Positions 1 to 6,876 of a stretch of 7,190 nucleotides of DNA are shown here, one piece after another. This DNA comes from Nitrososphaerota archaeon. Lineage in GTDB: Archaea; Thermoproteota; Nitrososphaeria; Nitrososphaerales; Nitrosopumilaceae. The DNA is taken from assembly GCA_028867395.1 (NCBI GenBank), contig JAGWGO010000077.1, forward strand, positions 1 to 7,190, read 5' to 3'. The notes under the pieces were generated by a model, which saw only the letters and a list, made by a program, of their open reading frames with translations, made no database searches and was not told where the DNA came from. A program made the position numbers and the translations under genes. Position 1 is the stretch's first letter, and the number at the start of each line of letters is the position of its first letter.

Positions 1-228
1 GATTTCTAGTTAAGAATCCATGCAAAAGATCAATTACAATATGGTAAAGATTTCTGATCAATGAACTTTGAGATAACAACCATGATTTTTCGTTTTAAAT
101 GAAATTAGATACTATAAATGGACTTTGACTTATAAAAGAGACTTCAAAACCTATCAAAATAAGTGCTTGGTGACAAAATTCTAATATTTCTGAAAGACAG
201 TATTAAAAGTCCTTACAAGTTGTTCAGT
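1..228. other. Non-coding AT-rich stretch downstream of the PINA-like gene
   Basis: No convincing gene on either strand; the only short frame with an ATG (from 61) closes after 13 codons. TATA-like runs sit at 93-100, 113-119 and 131-138 and read plausibly on both strands, so one could serve a leftward gene beyond the window edge, but no start codon is available to test this. On the minus strand just past the ATPase stop there are short T-runs (around 175-181 and 204-209) that could help end transcription, but no stem precedes them. No tRNA-like cloverleaf was seen. Confidence 0.5.
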
Positions 229-2034
229 CTAATCGTGAACCACTATCTTGATGTCTTCTTTTGACATGACCGCATTAATTATTCTCTTGCCGGAGCTTGA
301 TCTTTTTGGTATGGTAACCCTACCTTTCTTTCCTACTCTTGTAGACAACAAGTGCTTATTCTGCACATAGACATCTGCATACATGCCGGATCTTTCTTCA
401 TCTATTTCAAGTATGAAATTGTTGCCAGACTCGGACATCTCAAACCATTCTCCCCTTTTGCCCTCTGATGTCTTTGGTTCTACGTCTATGTGCACCCCAA
501 GACTCTTTTCAAGCTCATTGATGGTTGAGCCTCCGCGACCAATCAAGGGCGGAATAGCATCTTTGTCTACTCTTACTCGTATACTGTTGTTTGAAAGAAT
601 CTCAATTTCTGCATCAGAGTCAAATCGCCTTATTGCGTCCTTTATCTTTGATTCTGCAAGTCTTTCGATTCCTGCACTTTTTGCTTCCTTTGATATTGGT
701 ATGACAATATTTTCTTCTCCATAGGTGTAGATCTCGTACTCTAAAACATGATTATCAAAATTTCTAACTTCTATCACAGGTCTTGCCAAGTCTTGCTCGG
801 TCATTCCCGTTGGTACTTTTACCTTGAATTCTAGCTCGTATATTGTGGAAATTTGGCCGGCCTTGACAAAAACCACCGTGTCCAAAATATGTGGAATCAT
901 GCCAAGCTCTACCTTACCTATGAATCGCTGTATCGCATCAAGCGGTGCGTTTGCATGCACTACTCCGACCATTCCGACTCCAGCTAATCTTAGATCTGCA
1001 AATACTCTAAAGTCGTGATATCTTCTTACCTCGTCAAATATGGTGTAATCGGGACGGACCAAGAGTAAAATGTCGGCTGCGTTCTCAAAGCTTCCCTCGA
1101 GTTGTGTGTATTGAGTAATTTTTTCATCTACTTGAAGATCTCTTGGCGATTCAAACGTTTTCACAATCTTGCCTTTTTTAGAATAAAAGTCTGCAAGGCT
1201 TGACGCAAGAGTGCTCTTGCCAGAGCCTGGTGCTCCTGCAACAAGTATTCCTTCCGCGCTCTCTGACAGTCGCTTCATCAACTTTTCTGATACGTTATAC
1301 TGTTCAAGTGACAATTTGACAAGAGGATGTGTTATTGTAATTTCGTAACTGTCGGAAAATGGTCTATGAGTTATCACGACTCTAAATTCTCTGAACTGCA
1401 CGACTAATGCACCAGCTTTTGAAATCTCGATGACTCCGCTCTGGTTAACTCTTGATGACTCTAAAATTTCTGTGGTGATTCTCTCCAAGTATTCTTTTTC
1501 AAGTATCTTGTCTTCAAGTTCTACTAGGGAAAAGGCTCCTGGCTTGCCACGTTTTGCCATCGGTTTTGTTCCCTCTTTGAGATGCACACTCATTGTCCGG
1601 TCGTCAAAATATTTCTCAAACTCTAGATCTAAGGTTTTGACTTGGGGTTTTGAATAACTAGTCTTTACACCTTCCGCTTGTGCAACTAGGGCCTGTACAT
1701 AGTCTGCGGTGTAGAAAGTTGCCGAATTCTTTTTTGCAATGTCCTTTATTATGGCATCTATTCTGCCATGACGTGCTAGTTTGATATCCTCCATGGTTGG
1801 GCGCTCACCTTCAAATCTGAGTGTGATGTTGGTTTTTTCTGCCAAATCGCGAATCTTTTTGATCTCTTCTAGGCCAACAAATCCATAATCCTTACTCTGG
1901 GATGCTTGGGACTGGAGCTCATCCAAAACTGCAACAGGAATAATTATCTCACAATCTTTGAGAGTTCCAGATTCAATTAATTTGGTTATCTCGCCGTCTA
2001 TTATGATGCTTGTATCTACTACTATCCTCTCCAT
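229..2034 (-). CDS. PIN–PilT/VirB11-type ATPase–KH domain protein (PINA-like, COG1855)
   Basis: A three-part archaeal ATPase of about 601 residues. Numbering here is from the GTG at 2037, one codon upstream of the chosen ATG. Residues 3-130 are a PIN nuclease fold with the acidic quartet D8, E40, D94 and D112 all present. Residues about 145-265 are the linker and N-terminal ATPase region. The motor has Walker A GAPGSGKST (268-276, K274), Walker B-like IFDEVRR (333-339) and a secretion-ATPase-type HAN motif (H361). A KH fold follows with the GRGG loop at 500-503, then a conserved-looking tail. Known of the family: PINA of Sulfolobus islandicus is a hexameric ATPase that interacts with the Hjm helicase and acts on Holliday junctions and forks. 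A similar cytoplasmic DNA- or RNA-processing role is inferred here. It is not a pilus motor, because no secretion genes are nearby. The ATG at 2034 is preferred, though the GTG at 2037 fits the promoter equally well. The gene appears intact. Confidence 0.93.
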   Translation of the reverse strand: MERIVVDTSIIIDGEITKLIESGTLKDCEIIIPVAVLDELQSQASQSKDYGFVGLEEIKKIRDLAEKTNITLRFEGERPTMEDIKLARHGRIDAIIKDIAKKNSATFYTADYVQALVAQAEGVKTSYSKPQVKTLDLEFEKYFDDRTMSVHLKEGTKPMAKRGKPGAFSLVELEDKILEKEYLERITTEILESSRVNQSGVIEISKAGALVVQFREFRVVITHRPFSDSYEITITHPLVKLSLEQYNVSEKLMKRLSESAEGILVAGAPGSGKSTLASSLADFYSKKGKIVKTFESPRDLQVDEKITQYTQLEGSFENAADILLLVRPDYTIFDEVRRYHDFRVFADLRLAGVGMVGVVHANAPLDAIQRFIGKVELGMIPHILDTVVFVKAGQISTIYELEFKVKVPTGMTEQDLARPVIEVRNFDNHVLEYEIYTYGEENIVIPISKEAKSAGIERLAESKIKDAIRRFDSDAEIEILSNNSIRVRVDKDAIPPLIGRGGSTINELEKSLGVHIDVEPKTSEGKRGEWFEMSESGNNFILEIDEERSGMYADVYVQNKHLLSTRVGKKGRVTIPKRSSSGKRIINAVMSKEDIKIVVHD

Positions 2035-2057
2035 CACATAATCAGGCCATTTGGCAC

Positions 2058-2066
2058 CTTTTAATC
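2058..2066 (-). promoter_or_regulatory. TATA box of the PINA-like gene
   Basis: The minus strand reads ATTAAAAGG here, centred about 25-28 nt ahead of the GTG/ATG starts at 2037/2034. That spacing is typical of a leaderless archaeal transcript. An AAAGGTG string resembles a Shine-Dalgarno sequence but lies some 20 nt from the start, too far to act as one. Confidence 0.5.
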
Positions 2067-2081
2067 ATAACTGTGTTGTTC

Positions 2082-2099
2082 AAAAAATGTTGTTACAAC
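2082..2099 (-). terminator. Small hairpin plus T6 tract behind the receiver gene
   Basis: On the minus strand GTTG (2099-2096), loop TAA, CAAC (2092-2089) can pair as a 4-bp stem. An A and six T residues follow (2087-2082). This lies about 30 nt after the receiver stop and just before the PINA-like promoter. In archaea the T-tract itself is the main intrinsic signal, so it probably separates the two transcripts. The stem is short and could be chance. Confidence 0.45.
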
Positions 2100-2130
2100 T
2101 ATATGCGTCTATGCTGAGATCAAAGTTAAT

Positions 2131-2493
2131 CTACGCCGTGAGCACTTGAGATATCTTACTTAAAACATCCTCAAAGTTAAATGGTTTTAGTATGTATGCT
2201 GCCGCACCCTCTTTAACGCATTGCATTATGATTGATTGATTGTCCGTCGCAGTAATCATAATGATCTTGGCTGTAGGCTTTATCGAGATGATCTCCTTTA
2301 ATACGTCAAGACCATCTTTTTTTGGCATTGTCATATCCAAGAGTATCAAATCAGGATCATTTTTTTTGAATTGCTCAATAGCCTCTAAACCATTTCCAGC
2401 TTCTGACACACACTCATGTTTGCCAATGGTAATGATGTCCTTGAGAACCATCCTTATGGCATCTGAATCATCTACTATCATTATCCTTGCCAA
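2131..2493 (-). CDS. Single-domain CheY-like response regulator
   Basis: A stand-alone receiver domain of 120 residues with no output domain. Counting from the TTG at 2493, the acidic pair is D8-D9 (MIVDDS), the phospho-acceptor is D53 (LILLDMTMP), the conserved switch Thr is T81 (MITAT) and the conserved Lys is K103 (LKPF), so all catalytic residues are present. A longer reading frame opens at a TTG at 2529 and would add 12 residues. I reject that start because a strong TATA box (2517-2524) lies inside the extension at the correct leaderless distance from 2493, and the shorter protein begins MARIMIVDD as receivers usually do. It follows the Hpt gene on the same strand with a 44-nt gap. The expected role is to accept phosphate from the neighbouring Hpt protein or kinase and signal by protein–protein contact. 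Assignment to chemotaxis is not supported, as no cheA or cheB gene is seen here. Confidence 0.9.
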   Translation of the reverse strand: MARIMIVDDSDAIRMVLKDIITIGKHECVSEAGNGLEAIEQFKKNDPDLILLDMTMPKKDGLDVLKEIISIKPTAKIIMITATDNQSIIMQCVKEGAAAYILKPFNFEDVLSKISQVLTA

Positions 2494-2516
2494 TTCTTTC
2501 AAGTATACAGTCTTGG

Positions 2517-2524
2517 TATTTAAA
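2517..2524 (-). promoter_or_regulatory. TATA box of the CheY-like gene
   Basis: The minus strand reads TTTAAATA, close to the archaeal TATA consensus, centred about 27 nt upstream of the TTG at 2493. It lies in the short gap after the Hpt stop codon, so the receiver can be transcribed on its own even if read-through from the Hpt gene also occurs. It is the main evidence for the shorter start. Confidence 0.6.
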
Positions 2525-2537
2525 GTCAAAAGGGATT

Positions 2538-2906
2538 TTACAGGTCAGGTATTTGAGGAAATTTCTCGCGCACAGTTTTTTTAAAATTTGAAATATCATA
2601 GGAGCCCAAACCATGGAAAACTTTTTTCATATCATCAATCATCTTAGTTATGGCAGAACATGAACCGGATAACGGACCTTTGTTTATTATGTACTTTAGC
2701 ATGTAATCGCTAGTTGTTGCAATCTCGCCAACTTCGTCTTGGCCTATCATGGGCGCAAGTCCTCTTATCTTGTGAATGTGTTCTTTTATGCTCTGCGAAT
2801 TCTTGAAAATACGTTCATCGTCATTGCAGTGTACGGTAATTCGTTCGAGCTCATCTAGTTCCGACTGTATCTCTTGTTTTGCGACCTTTAGAAATTCATC
2901 CGACAT
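2538..2906 (-). CDS. Stand-alone histidine phosphotransfer (Hpt) domain protein
   Basis: A 122-residue, mostly helical, soluble protein. The segment from H45 reads HKIRGLAPMIG, matching the HxxKG…A…G signature of Hpt domains and of the CheA P1 domain, with Arg in place of Lys. H45 is therefore the predicted phosphorylated histidine. The following helix (residues 56-74) and a last helix around 84-98 fit the four-helix bundle. No ATP-binding or dimerisation domain is present, so the protein can only relay phosphate. It lies upstream of the CheY-like gene on the same strand and divergent from the sensor kinase across 66 bp, which suggests it shuttles phosphate within this trio. The start is the ATG at 2906, with a TATA box centred about 24 nt upstream and no Shine-Dalgarno sequence. 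The family call rests on one motif and on context. Confidence 0.78.
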   Translation of the reverse strand: MSDEFLKVAKQEIQSELDELERITVHCNDDERIFKNSQSIKEHIHKIRGLAPMIGQDEVGEIATTSDYMLKYIINKGPLSGSCSAITKMIDDMKKVFHGLGSYDISNFKKTVREKFPQIPDL

Positions 2907-2925
2907 TTTAACTAATTACCATATC

Positions 2926-2934
2926 TATTTTATA
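2926..2934 (-). promoter_or_regulatory. TATA box of the Hpt gene
   Basis: The minus strand reads TATAAAATA, centred about 24 nt before the ATG at 2906, which fits a leaderless transcript. The plus-strand complement TATTTTATA is also TATA-like, so this element could contribute to the divergent kinase promoter with a leader of roughly 15 nt. Confidence 0.6.
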
Positions 2935-2952
2935 CAAGCTTTTATAGGCTTG
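2935..2952 (+). promoter_or_regulatory. Kinase TATA box framed by an inverted repeat (possible operator)
   Basis: CAAGC (2935-2939), TTTTATAG (2940-2947) and GCTTG (2948-2952) form a perfect 5-bp inverted repeat around a TATA-like core. The core centre is about 29 nt ahead of the kinase TTG start, at the long end of leaderless spacing. A protein bound to the arms would block TBP at the kinase promoter and, being immediately next to the Hpt TATA box, probably there too. The TATA role is fairly likely; the operator role is inference. Confidence 0.45.
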
Positions 2953-2972
2953 CCCTTCTTGTTCTTAACGCA

Positions 2973-4847
2973 TTGAAGATTGCACAGAAAACCTATCTGT
3001 TACTTGGGATTATAATTGGAGTTTCGGCAGTTAACCTCTTTCTATTACTTTCTATATCTCAAGAAAATCTTGATGTTTTACACTCAATAAGTGATGCGAG
3101 CAATCTCAAAGTCATAGTCGAAAGAATTGCAGGAACTGCTCACTCTATAGCAGGCGGAAATGAAACAGACAGGCAGACGCTGGTGAGTGAGATAAATGAT
3201 TTTGATCAAACCTATGCTGTATTGGGTACTGGAGGGACGTTTCAAGGTACAAGTGTGATTGCCATTCCATCTGCTTTGCGACCACTCTATGATCAGGTTG
3301 GCAATTCATGGCAGAATTACAAACAAGTCACTGAAACAATTAGGCAAGAATCTGTCTTTGACCCGAATGTTACAAGTGCACTTTCATACATTTTAGGAAA
3401 AAATGGCGACTTGATCTCTTTAACAAATGGTGTTGTAAATGATCTTGTCCCATTAGATAGAAATTACAATCAACACAAGATGATTGCAGCCCAGATGGTG
3501 AAAATTGCAAAAGACATTGGACAAAACACATTGCTGATTTCAATAGGTGAAGGAGGTAATGCCACTACGGCTCTCAAAAAGAACCGTATAACCTATGACG
3601 GGGATCTGAAACTTTTGGAGGGCGCACCGCTTGACAGTCCAGAATATGCCATTTACGGCATCAAACAGGAAAATTTAGCACAAATCCCAAGGGAAAACTC
3701 GGACTCGTTGAGAAGTATTGATCCTTTGTGGGCGGCAGAGAAGGTCAAGTTGCAGTTTGTCGAGAACAATACGTTGATCTCAAAGCAGTTTGGTTCTGCG
3801 CTAGAACAACTTGATGACCAAAGAGCAGAATTACTTCTTACCACTTCACAATTTGTTGATGGTTGGAACAAATACATTGATTCTAAATTGCACCAAAATG
3901 TTGTCATAGTTCAGGGACTGTTGATTGCAGATATTGGTGTCTTTGCAGCAGTGCTCTTTTCGATTAAAAGATCTCTGAATCCGTTGCAGATACTCACAAA
4001 TGCCATTGTTAGGGTAAAAGATGGCATCTATGGGGAACCTATCAACTATACGTCAGATGACGAGATGGGAGAACTTGCAAACACCATCAATTCCCTGTCC
4101 AGTACAATTCAAAAGAAAAAAGAGGATGCTAAAAAGATGGAGATTGCAAAAGACGAATTTCTTGCAATGATAACGCACGAATTGAAAACCCCATTGGTTC
4201 CAATACAAGGATATTCTGACATATTACTAGGGGAACACTTGGGCGCTTTGAATAAAAATCAAAAAGAGCGAATCGAAGTGATAAGATCAAGTGCAGCCTC
4301 TCTTCTGCAATTAATTTCTGATTTGCTTGATGCGCAAAAGCTTGAACTGGGTCAGCTTAGAATCAAAAAATCAAATAATAATTTGAGAAAAACAATAGAG
4401 AATACCGTTGTGGTCATGCAACCACAAGCCATGGGTGACAAAATTACACTAACGCAAAATATAGACCACGACATTTATGCATACTATGATGAAGAAAGAA
4501 TAATTCAGGTACTGACAAACCTCATTAAAAATAGCCTAAAAGCAACTTCACCCAAAACAGGCAAGATCGAAATATCTGCTCAAGAAACTCCTAACGAGAT
4601 ACTTGTGTCTGTAAAAGACAACGGAAAGGGCATTCCTCCTGAGGCAATTGACAAAGTCTTCAAGAAATTCTATCAAGTAGACACTTCCTCTACTAGAGAA
4701 TCGGGAGGAAGCGGGCTAGGACTTTCTATATGCGTGGGAATCATTGATACCCACGGAGGTCGAATGTGGGTTACAAGTGAGCTCAACAAGGGCAGTGAGT
4801 TTTGGTTTACTTTACAGAAAACCGAATCTCAAAGAACTCCAGTATAA
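2973..4847 (+). CDS. Membrane sensor histidine kinase (TM–sensor–TM–HAMP–HisKA–HATPase)
   Basis: A 624-residue sensor kinase. Residues 7-28 are a first membrane helix; 29-309 form a mostly helical outside sensor region; 310-331 are the second membrane helix. A HAMP linker follows (about 332-384, with the DEMGELA motif), then the HisKA dimerisation domain with phospho-acceptor H402 in ITHELKTP. The ATP-binding domain shows the N box (N516, N520), G1 DNGKG (549-553) and G2 GGSGLGLS (578-585). All catalytic elements are present, so it should autophosphorylate at H402. The sensor region seems to hold two related helical units (about 42-117 and 168-257) loosely resembling PilJ/NIT-type bundles; the ligand is unknown. 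There is no receiver or output domain. Start: a TTG directly before the first membrane helix, with no Shine-Dalgarno sequence. It is divergent from the Hpt gene and likely partners that protein and the CheY-like receiver. Confidence 0.93.
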   Translation: MKIAQKTYLLLGIIIGVSAVNLFLLLSISQENLDVLHSISDASNLKVIVERIAGTAHSIAGGNETDRQTLVSEINDFDQTYAVLGTGGTFQGTSVIAIPSALRPLYDQVGNSWQNYKQVTETIRQESVFDPNVTSALSYILGKNGDLISLTNGVVNDLVPLDRNYNQHKMIAAQMVKIAKDIGQNTLLISIGEGGNATTALKKNRITYDGDLKLLEGAPLDSPEYAIYGIKQENLAQIPRENSDSLRSIDPLWAAEKVKLQFVENNTLISKQFGSALEQLDDQRAELLLTTSQFVDGWNKYIDSKLHQNVVIVQGLLIADIGVFAAVLFSIKRSLNPLQILTNAIVRVKDGIYGEPINYTSDDEMGELANTINSLSSTIQKKKEDAKKMEIAKDEFLAMITHELKTPLVPIQGYSDILLGEHLGALNKNQKERIEVIRSSAASLLQLISDLLDAQKLELGQLRIKKSNNNLRKTIENTVVVMQPQAMGDKITLTQNIDHDIYAYYDEERIIQVLTNLIKNSLKATSPKTGKIEISAQETPNEILVSVKDNGKGIPPEAIDKVFKKFYQVDTSSTRESGGSGLGLSICVGIIDTHGGRMWVTSELNKGSEFWFTLQKTESQRTPV

Positions 4848-4856
4848 GATAAAATA
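4848..4856 (+). promoter_or_regulatory. TATA box of the tldD gene
   Basis: GATAAAATA is centred 26 nt before the ATG at 4878 and begins immediately after the kinase stop codon (TAA 4845-4847). The spacing fits a leaderless transcript starting at or next to the ATG. It implies that tldD and the glycosylases after it can be transcribed separately from the kinase. Confidence 0.55.
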
Positions 4857-4877
4857 GTTGCAAATTAGAATTTGTAC

Positions 4878-6293
4878 ATGCTAGAAGATTTTGCAGACAG
4901 GGCAATCCTGTTTGCGCTCCAAAGTGGGGCGCAGTACTGTGATGTTAGGGCAGAGGTTGTAACTACTGATGGTTTTTTGCTTGAAAATGGCCAAATTGAG
5001 CACTTTACATCCAAGGCAGAGAGCGGACTAGGCGTAAGGATGCTAGCAGACGGAGCATGGGGATTCTACTCTATATCCAATCCAAAATCAAGTGATGAAT
5101 TGAGAGAGGGTGTAGTTGATGCCACAAAGAGTGCGCTTTATTACGCTCAAACAAAGAAGCATAAGGTAAAACTTGCAGACTCTAAAGCGCATGTGGATTT
5201 AGTAATTCATCGAGCGGCCAGAGAACCCACCACCGAGGAAATGGTCAAGTTGGCTCTTGAATGTGACAAGATGATTCAAACAAAAAAGAGGATACAGACG
5301 TCATCTATCTTTATGCATTATGATAAATTTCACAAATATTTTGCAAGTAGTGACGGCTCAAAAATAACTCAAAGCTATGTTGATACAATAGCAAGTTTGT
5401 CTGCCACTGCCAACGAATCAGGGCTTTCAGAGACTGTGAGCACTACAGAGGGAGGGCGTGGAGGGCTAGAGTTGATTACAGAAAAAGATACTTTGCTAAT
5501 GCGCGCAGAATCAATCTCAGAGAAAGCAAGCAAACTAGTAGATGCAAGACCTGCAAAGGAGGATAAAGCCACGGTTGTAATGAATCCTGACTTTGTTGCC
5601 CTTCTTGCTCATGAGATTCTTGGTCATCCATCAGAAGCAGACAGAGTGCTTGGAAAAGAGATGGCATGGGCAGGTGGTGCATGGTGGGCAGGAAAACTTG
5701 GGACCAAGATAGGATCTACTGAAGTTGATGTAATCGATGACCCAACAATCCAATCAAGTTTGGGTTGCTACAAGTATGACGATGAGGGAGTGCTTGCATC
5801 AAGAAAGTCTCTTGTAAAAGATGGTGTACTTGTTGGTCACATGCAGAGCAGGGAGACTGCCTCTCTTTTCGGAACATCTCCAAATTCTGCAATGCGTTCG
5901 ACAGGATATTCATTTATGCCATTGATTCGAATGGCATGCACATGTATTGCACCAGGCAATTGGGATCCAGATGAGATGATAAAAGATGTAAAATCGGGAT
6001 ATCTGATTTGCGACATGAAAGTGCCATCAATTGATATGATGCGGTACAATTGGAGCATTTCATGCCAATACGCACAAAAAATTGAGAACGGTGAGTGTAA
6101 AGAGTTGTTAAGGGATGTGTTAGTAATGGGAAACGCTCCTGAATTTTTTAATTCAATTGATGCAAGAGGAAAAGACTTTACGGTGCGTCCTATAACAAAC
6201 TGTGGTAAAGGAGATCCCATGCAGATAATGAGAATGGGAAACGGAGGTCCTCATATCAGGGGAGTAGCTACTGTAAAGAGCATAGGAAACTAA
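4878..6293 (+). CDS. tldD: TldD/PmbA-family metalloprotease, TldD type
   Basis: A 471-residue protein of normal family length, predicted cytoplasmic with no signal peptide. Counting from an upstream TTG at 4872, the zinc-binding HExxxH motif is HEILGH at 247-252 and the family cysteine is C444 in TNCGKGDP. The N-terminal half carries the typical GLGVRMLADGAWGF block, and a YDDEG motif follows the catalytic centre. The HExxxH motif marks it as the catalytic TldD subunit, not the TldE/PmbA partner, which lacks that motif. Known of the family: TldD and TldE form a heterodimer that degrades unfolded peptides and, in bacteria, matures microcin B17 and helps degrade the CcdA antitoxin. No tldE gene is visible here. 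The ATG at 4878 is preferred to the TTG at 4872 because the TATA box sits 26 nt before it. The UDG gene follows after one base, suggesting a shared transcript. Confidence 0.92.
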   Translation: MLEDFADRAILFALQSGAQYCDVRAEVVTTDGFLLENGQIEHFTSKAESGLGVRMLADGAWGFYSISNPKSSDELREGVVDATKSALYYAQTKKHKVKLADSKAHVDLVIHRAAREPTTEEMVKLALECDKMIQTKKRIQTSSIFMHYDKFHKYFASSDGSKITQSYVDTIASLSATANESGLSETVSTTEGGRGGLELITEKDTLLMRAESISEKASKLVDARPAKEDKATVVMNPDFVALLAHEILGHPSEADRVLGKEMAWAGGAWWAGKLGTKIGSTEVDVIDDPTIQSSLGCYKYDDEGVLASRKSLVKDGVLVGHMQSRETASLFGTSPNSAMRSTGYSFMPLIRMACTCIAPGNWDPDEMIKDVKSGYLICDMKVPSIDMMRYNWSISCQYAQKIENGECKELLRDVLVMGNAPEFFNSIDARGKDFTVRPITNCGKGDPMQIMRMGNGGPHIRGVATVKSIGN

Positions 6294-6294
6294 A

Positions 6295-6876
6295 ATGTCA
6301 GATGAACTTGATTCTGTGAGAAGATCTGTTATCTCATGCACTAGATGTGATTTGTCAAAAACAAGAACAAACGCTGTTCCCGGCTCTGGAAATGCTCAAA
6401 CCGATGTTATCTTTATAGGCGAGGCTCCGGGACGCAACGAAGATCTTCAAGGAGAGCCGTTTGTTGGTACTGCAGGAAAGATACTCTCAGAGGCATTGGA
6501 GTATGCAGGTTTTGTGCGGAAGGACATTTACATAACAAATATTGTAAAATGTAGACCGCCAAACAACAGAAGGCCAAACAAGCAGGAAATTGATACTTGC
6601 AGTATTTACTTGCAAAAAGAACTTGAGATCATTCGCCCTAAAATTATCTGCATCCTTGGTAACACTGCTTATGGGTCTTTACTGGACGGCAGTGCAATAA
6701 CTAAGAACAGGGGCAAGGTTATCAAAAGAAACAACCATCTATATTTCGTGACAGTGCATCCTGCGGCTATAATATACAATCCGGCGCTTCGTCAAGTCAT
6801 AAAAGATGATTTAAAAACGTTACACGCAATTCTTGACAAAATAAAAAAGGGAACCCAGATACAGATAAACGAATGA
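6295..6876 (+). CDS. Uracil-DNA glycosylase, family 4 (4Fe-4S)
   Basis: A 193-residue enzyme that removes uracil from DNA, arising from cytosine deamination or misincorporated dUMP, as the first step of base excision repair. Four cysteines fit the 4Fe-4S cluster of the family: C15 and C18 (CTRC), C86 (VKCRPPNNR) and C102. Active-site motif 1 is GEAPGRNED (42-50) followed by GEPFVGTAG; the Glu after Gly separates family 4 from family 5, which usually has GLAPG. Motif 2 is HPAA with H155. Length is normal for the family and the gene appears intact. It starts one base after the tldD stop, with AGGA about 7 nt upstream as a weak ribosome-binding site. Its last codons overlap the start of the AAG gene, so the two are probably translated together. 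Confidence 0.94.
   Translation: MSDELDSVRRSVISCTRCDLSKTRTNAVPGSGNAQTDVIFIGEAPGRNEDLQGEPFVGTAGKILSEALEYAGFVRKDIYITNIVKCRPPNNRRPNKQEIDTCSIYLQKELEIIRPKIICILGNTAYGSLLDGSAITKNRGKVIKRNNHLYFVTVHPAAIIYNPALRQVIKDDLKTLHAILDKIKKGTQIQINE

Noticed and set aside
1..228. A tRNA, small RNA or CRISPR leader in the left non-coding stretch
   Set aside because: No cloverleaf, no repeated spacer-like units and no stable long stem; only AT-rich TATA-like strings.
383..724. Open frame of 113 codons on the plus strand
   Set aside because: Lies entirely antisense to the KH part of the PINA-like gene, low-complexity Ser-rich translation, no family resemblance; a shadow of the real gene.
229..2034. Reading the ATPase as a type IV pilus or archaellum motor
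   Set aside because: The PIN and KH domains and the absence of any pilin, membrane platform or secretion gene nearby fit the PINA/COG1855 family instead.
2131..2493. Calling the receiver a chemotaxis CheY
   Set aside because: No cheA, cheW, cheB, cheR or archaellum gene in the window; single-domain receivers serve many pathways.
2240..2584. Open frame of 114 codons on the plus strand
   Set aside because: Antisense to the CheY-like receiver, whose catalytic residues are all in place; no motif in the antisense product.
5837..6220. Open frame of 127 codons on the minus strand
   Set aside because: Antisense to the conserved C-terminal half of TldD; no promoter or motif of its own.
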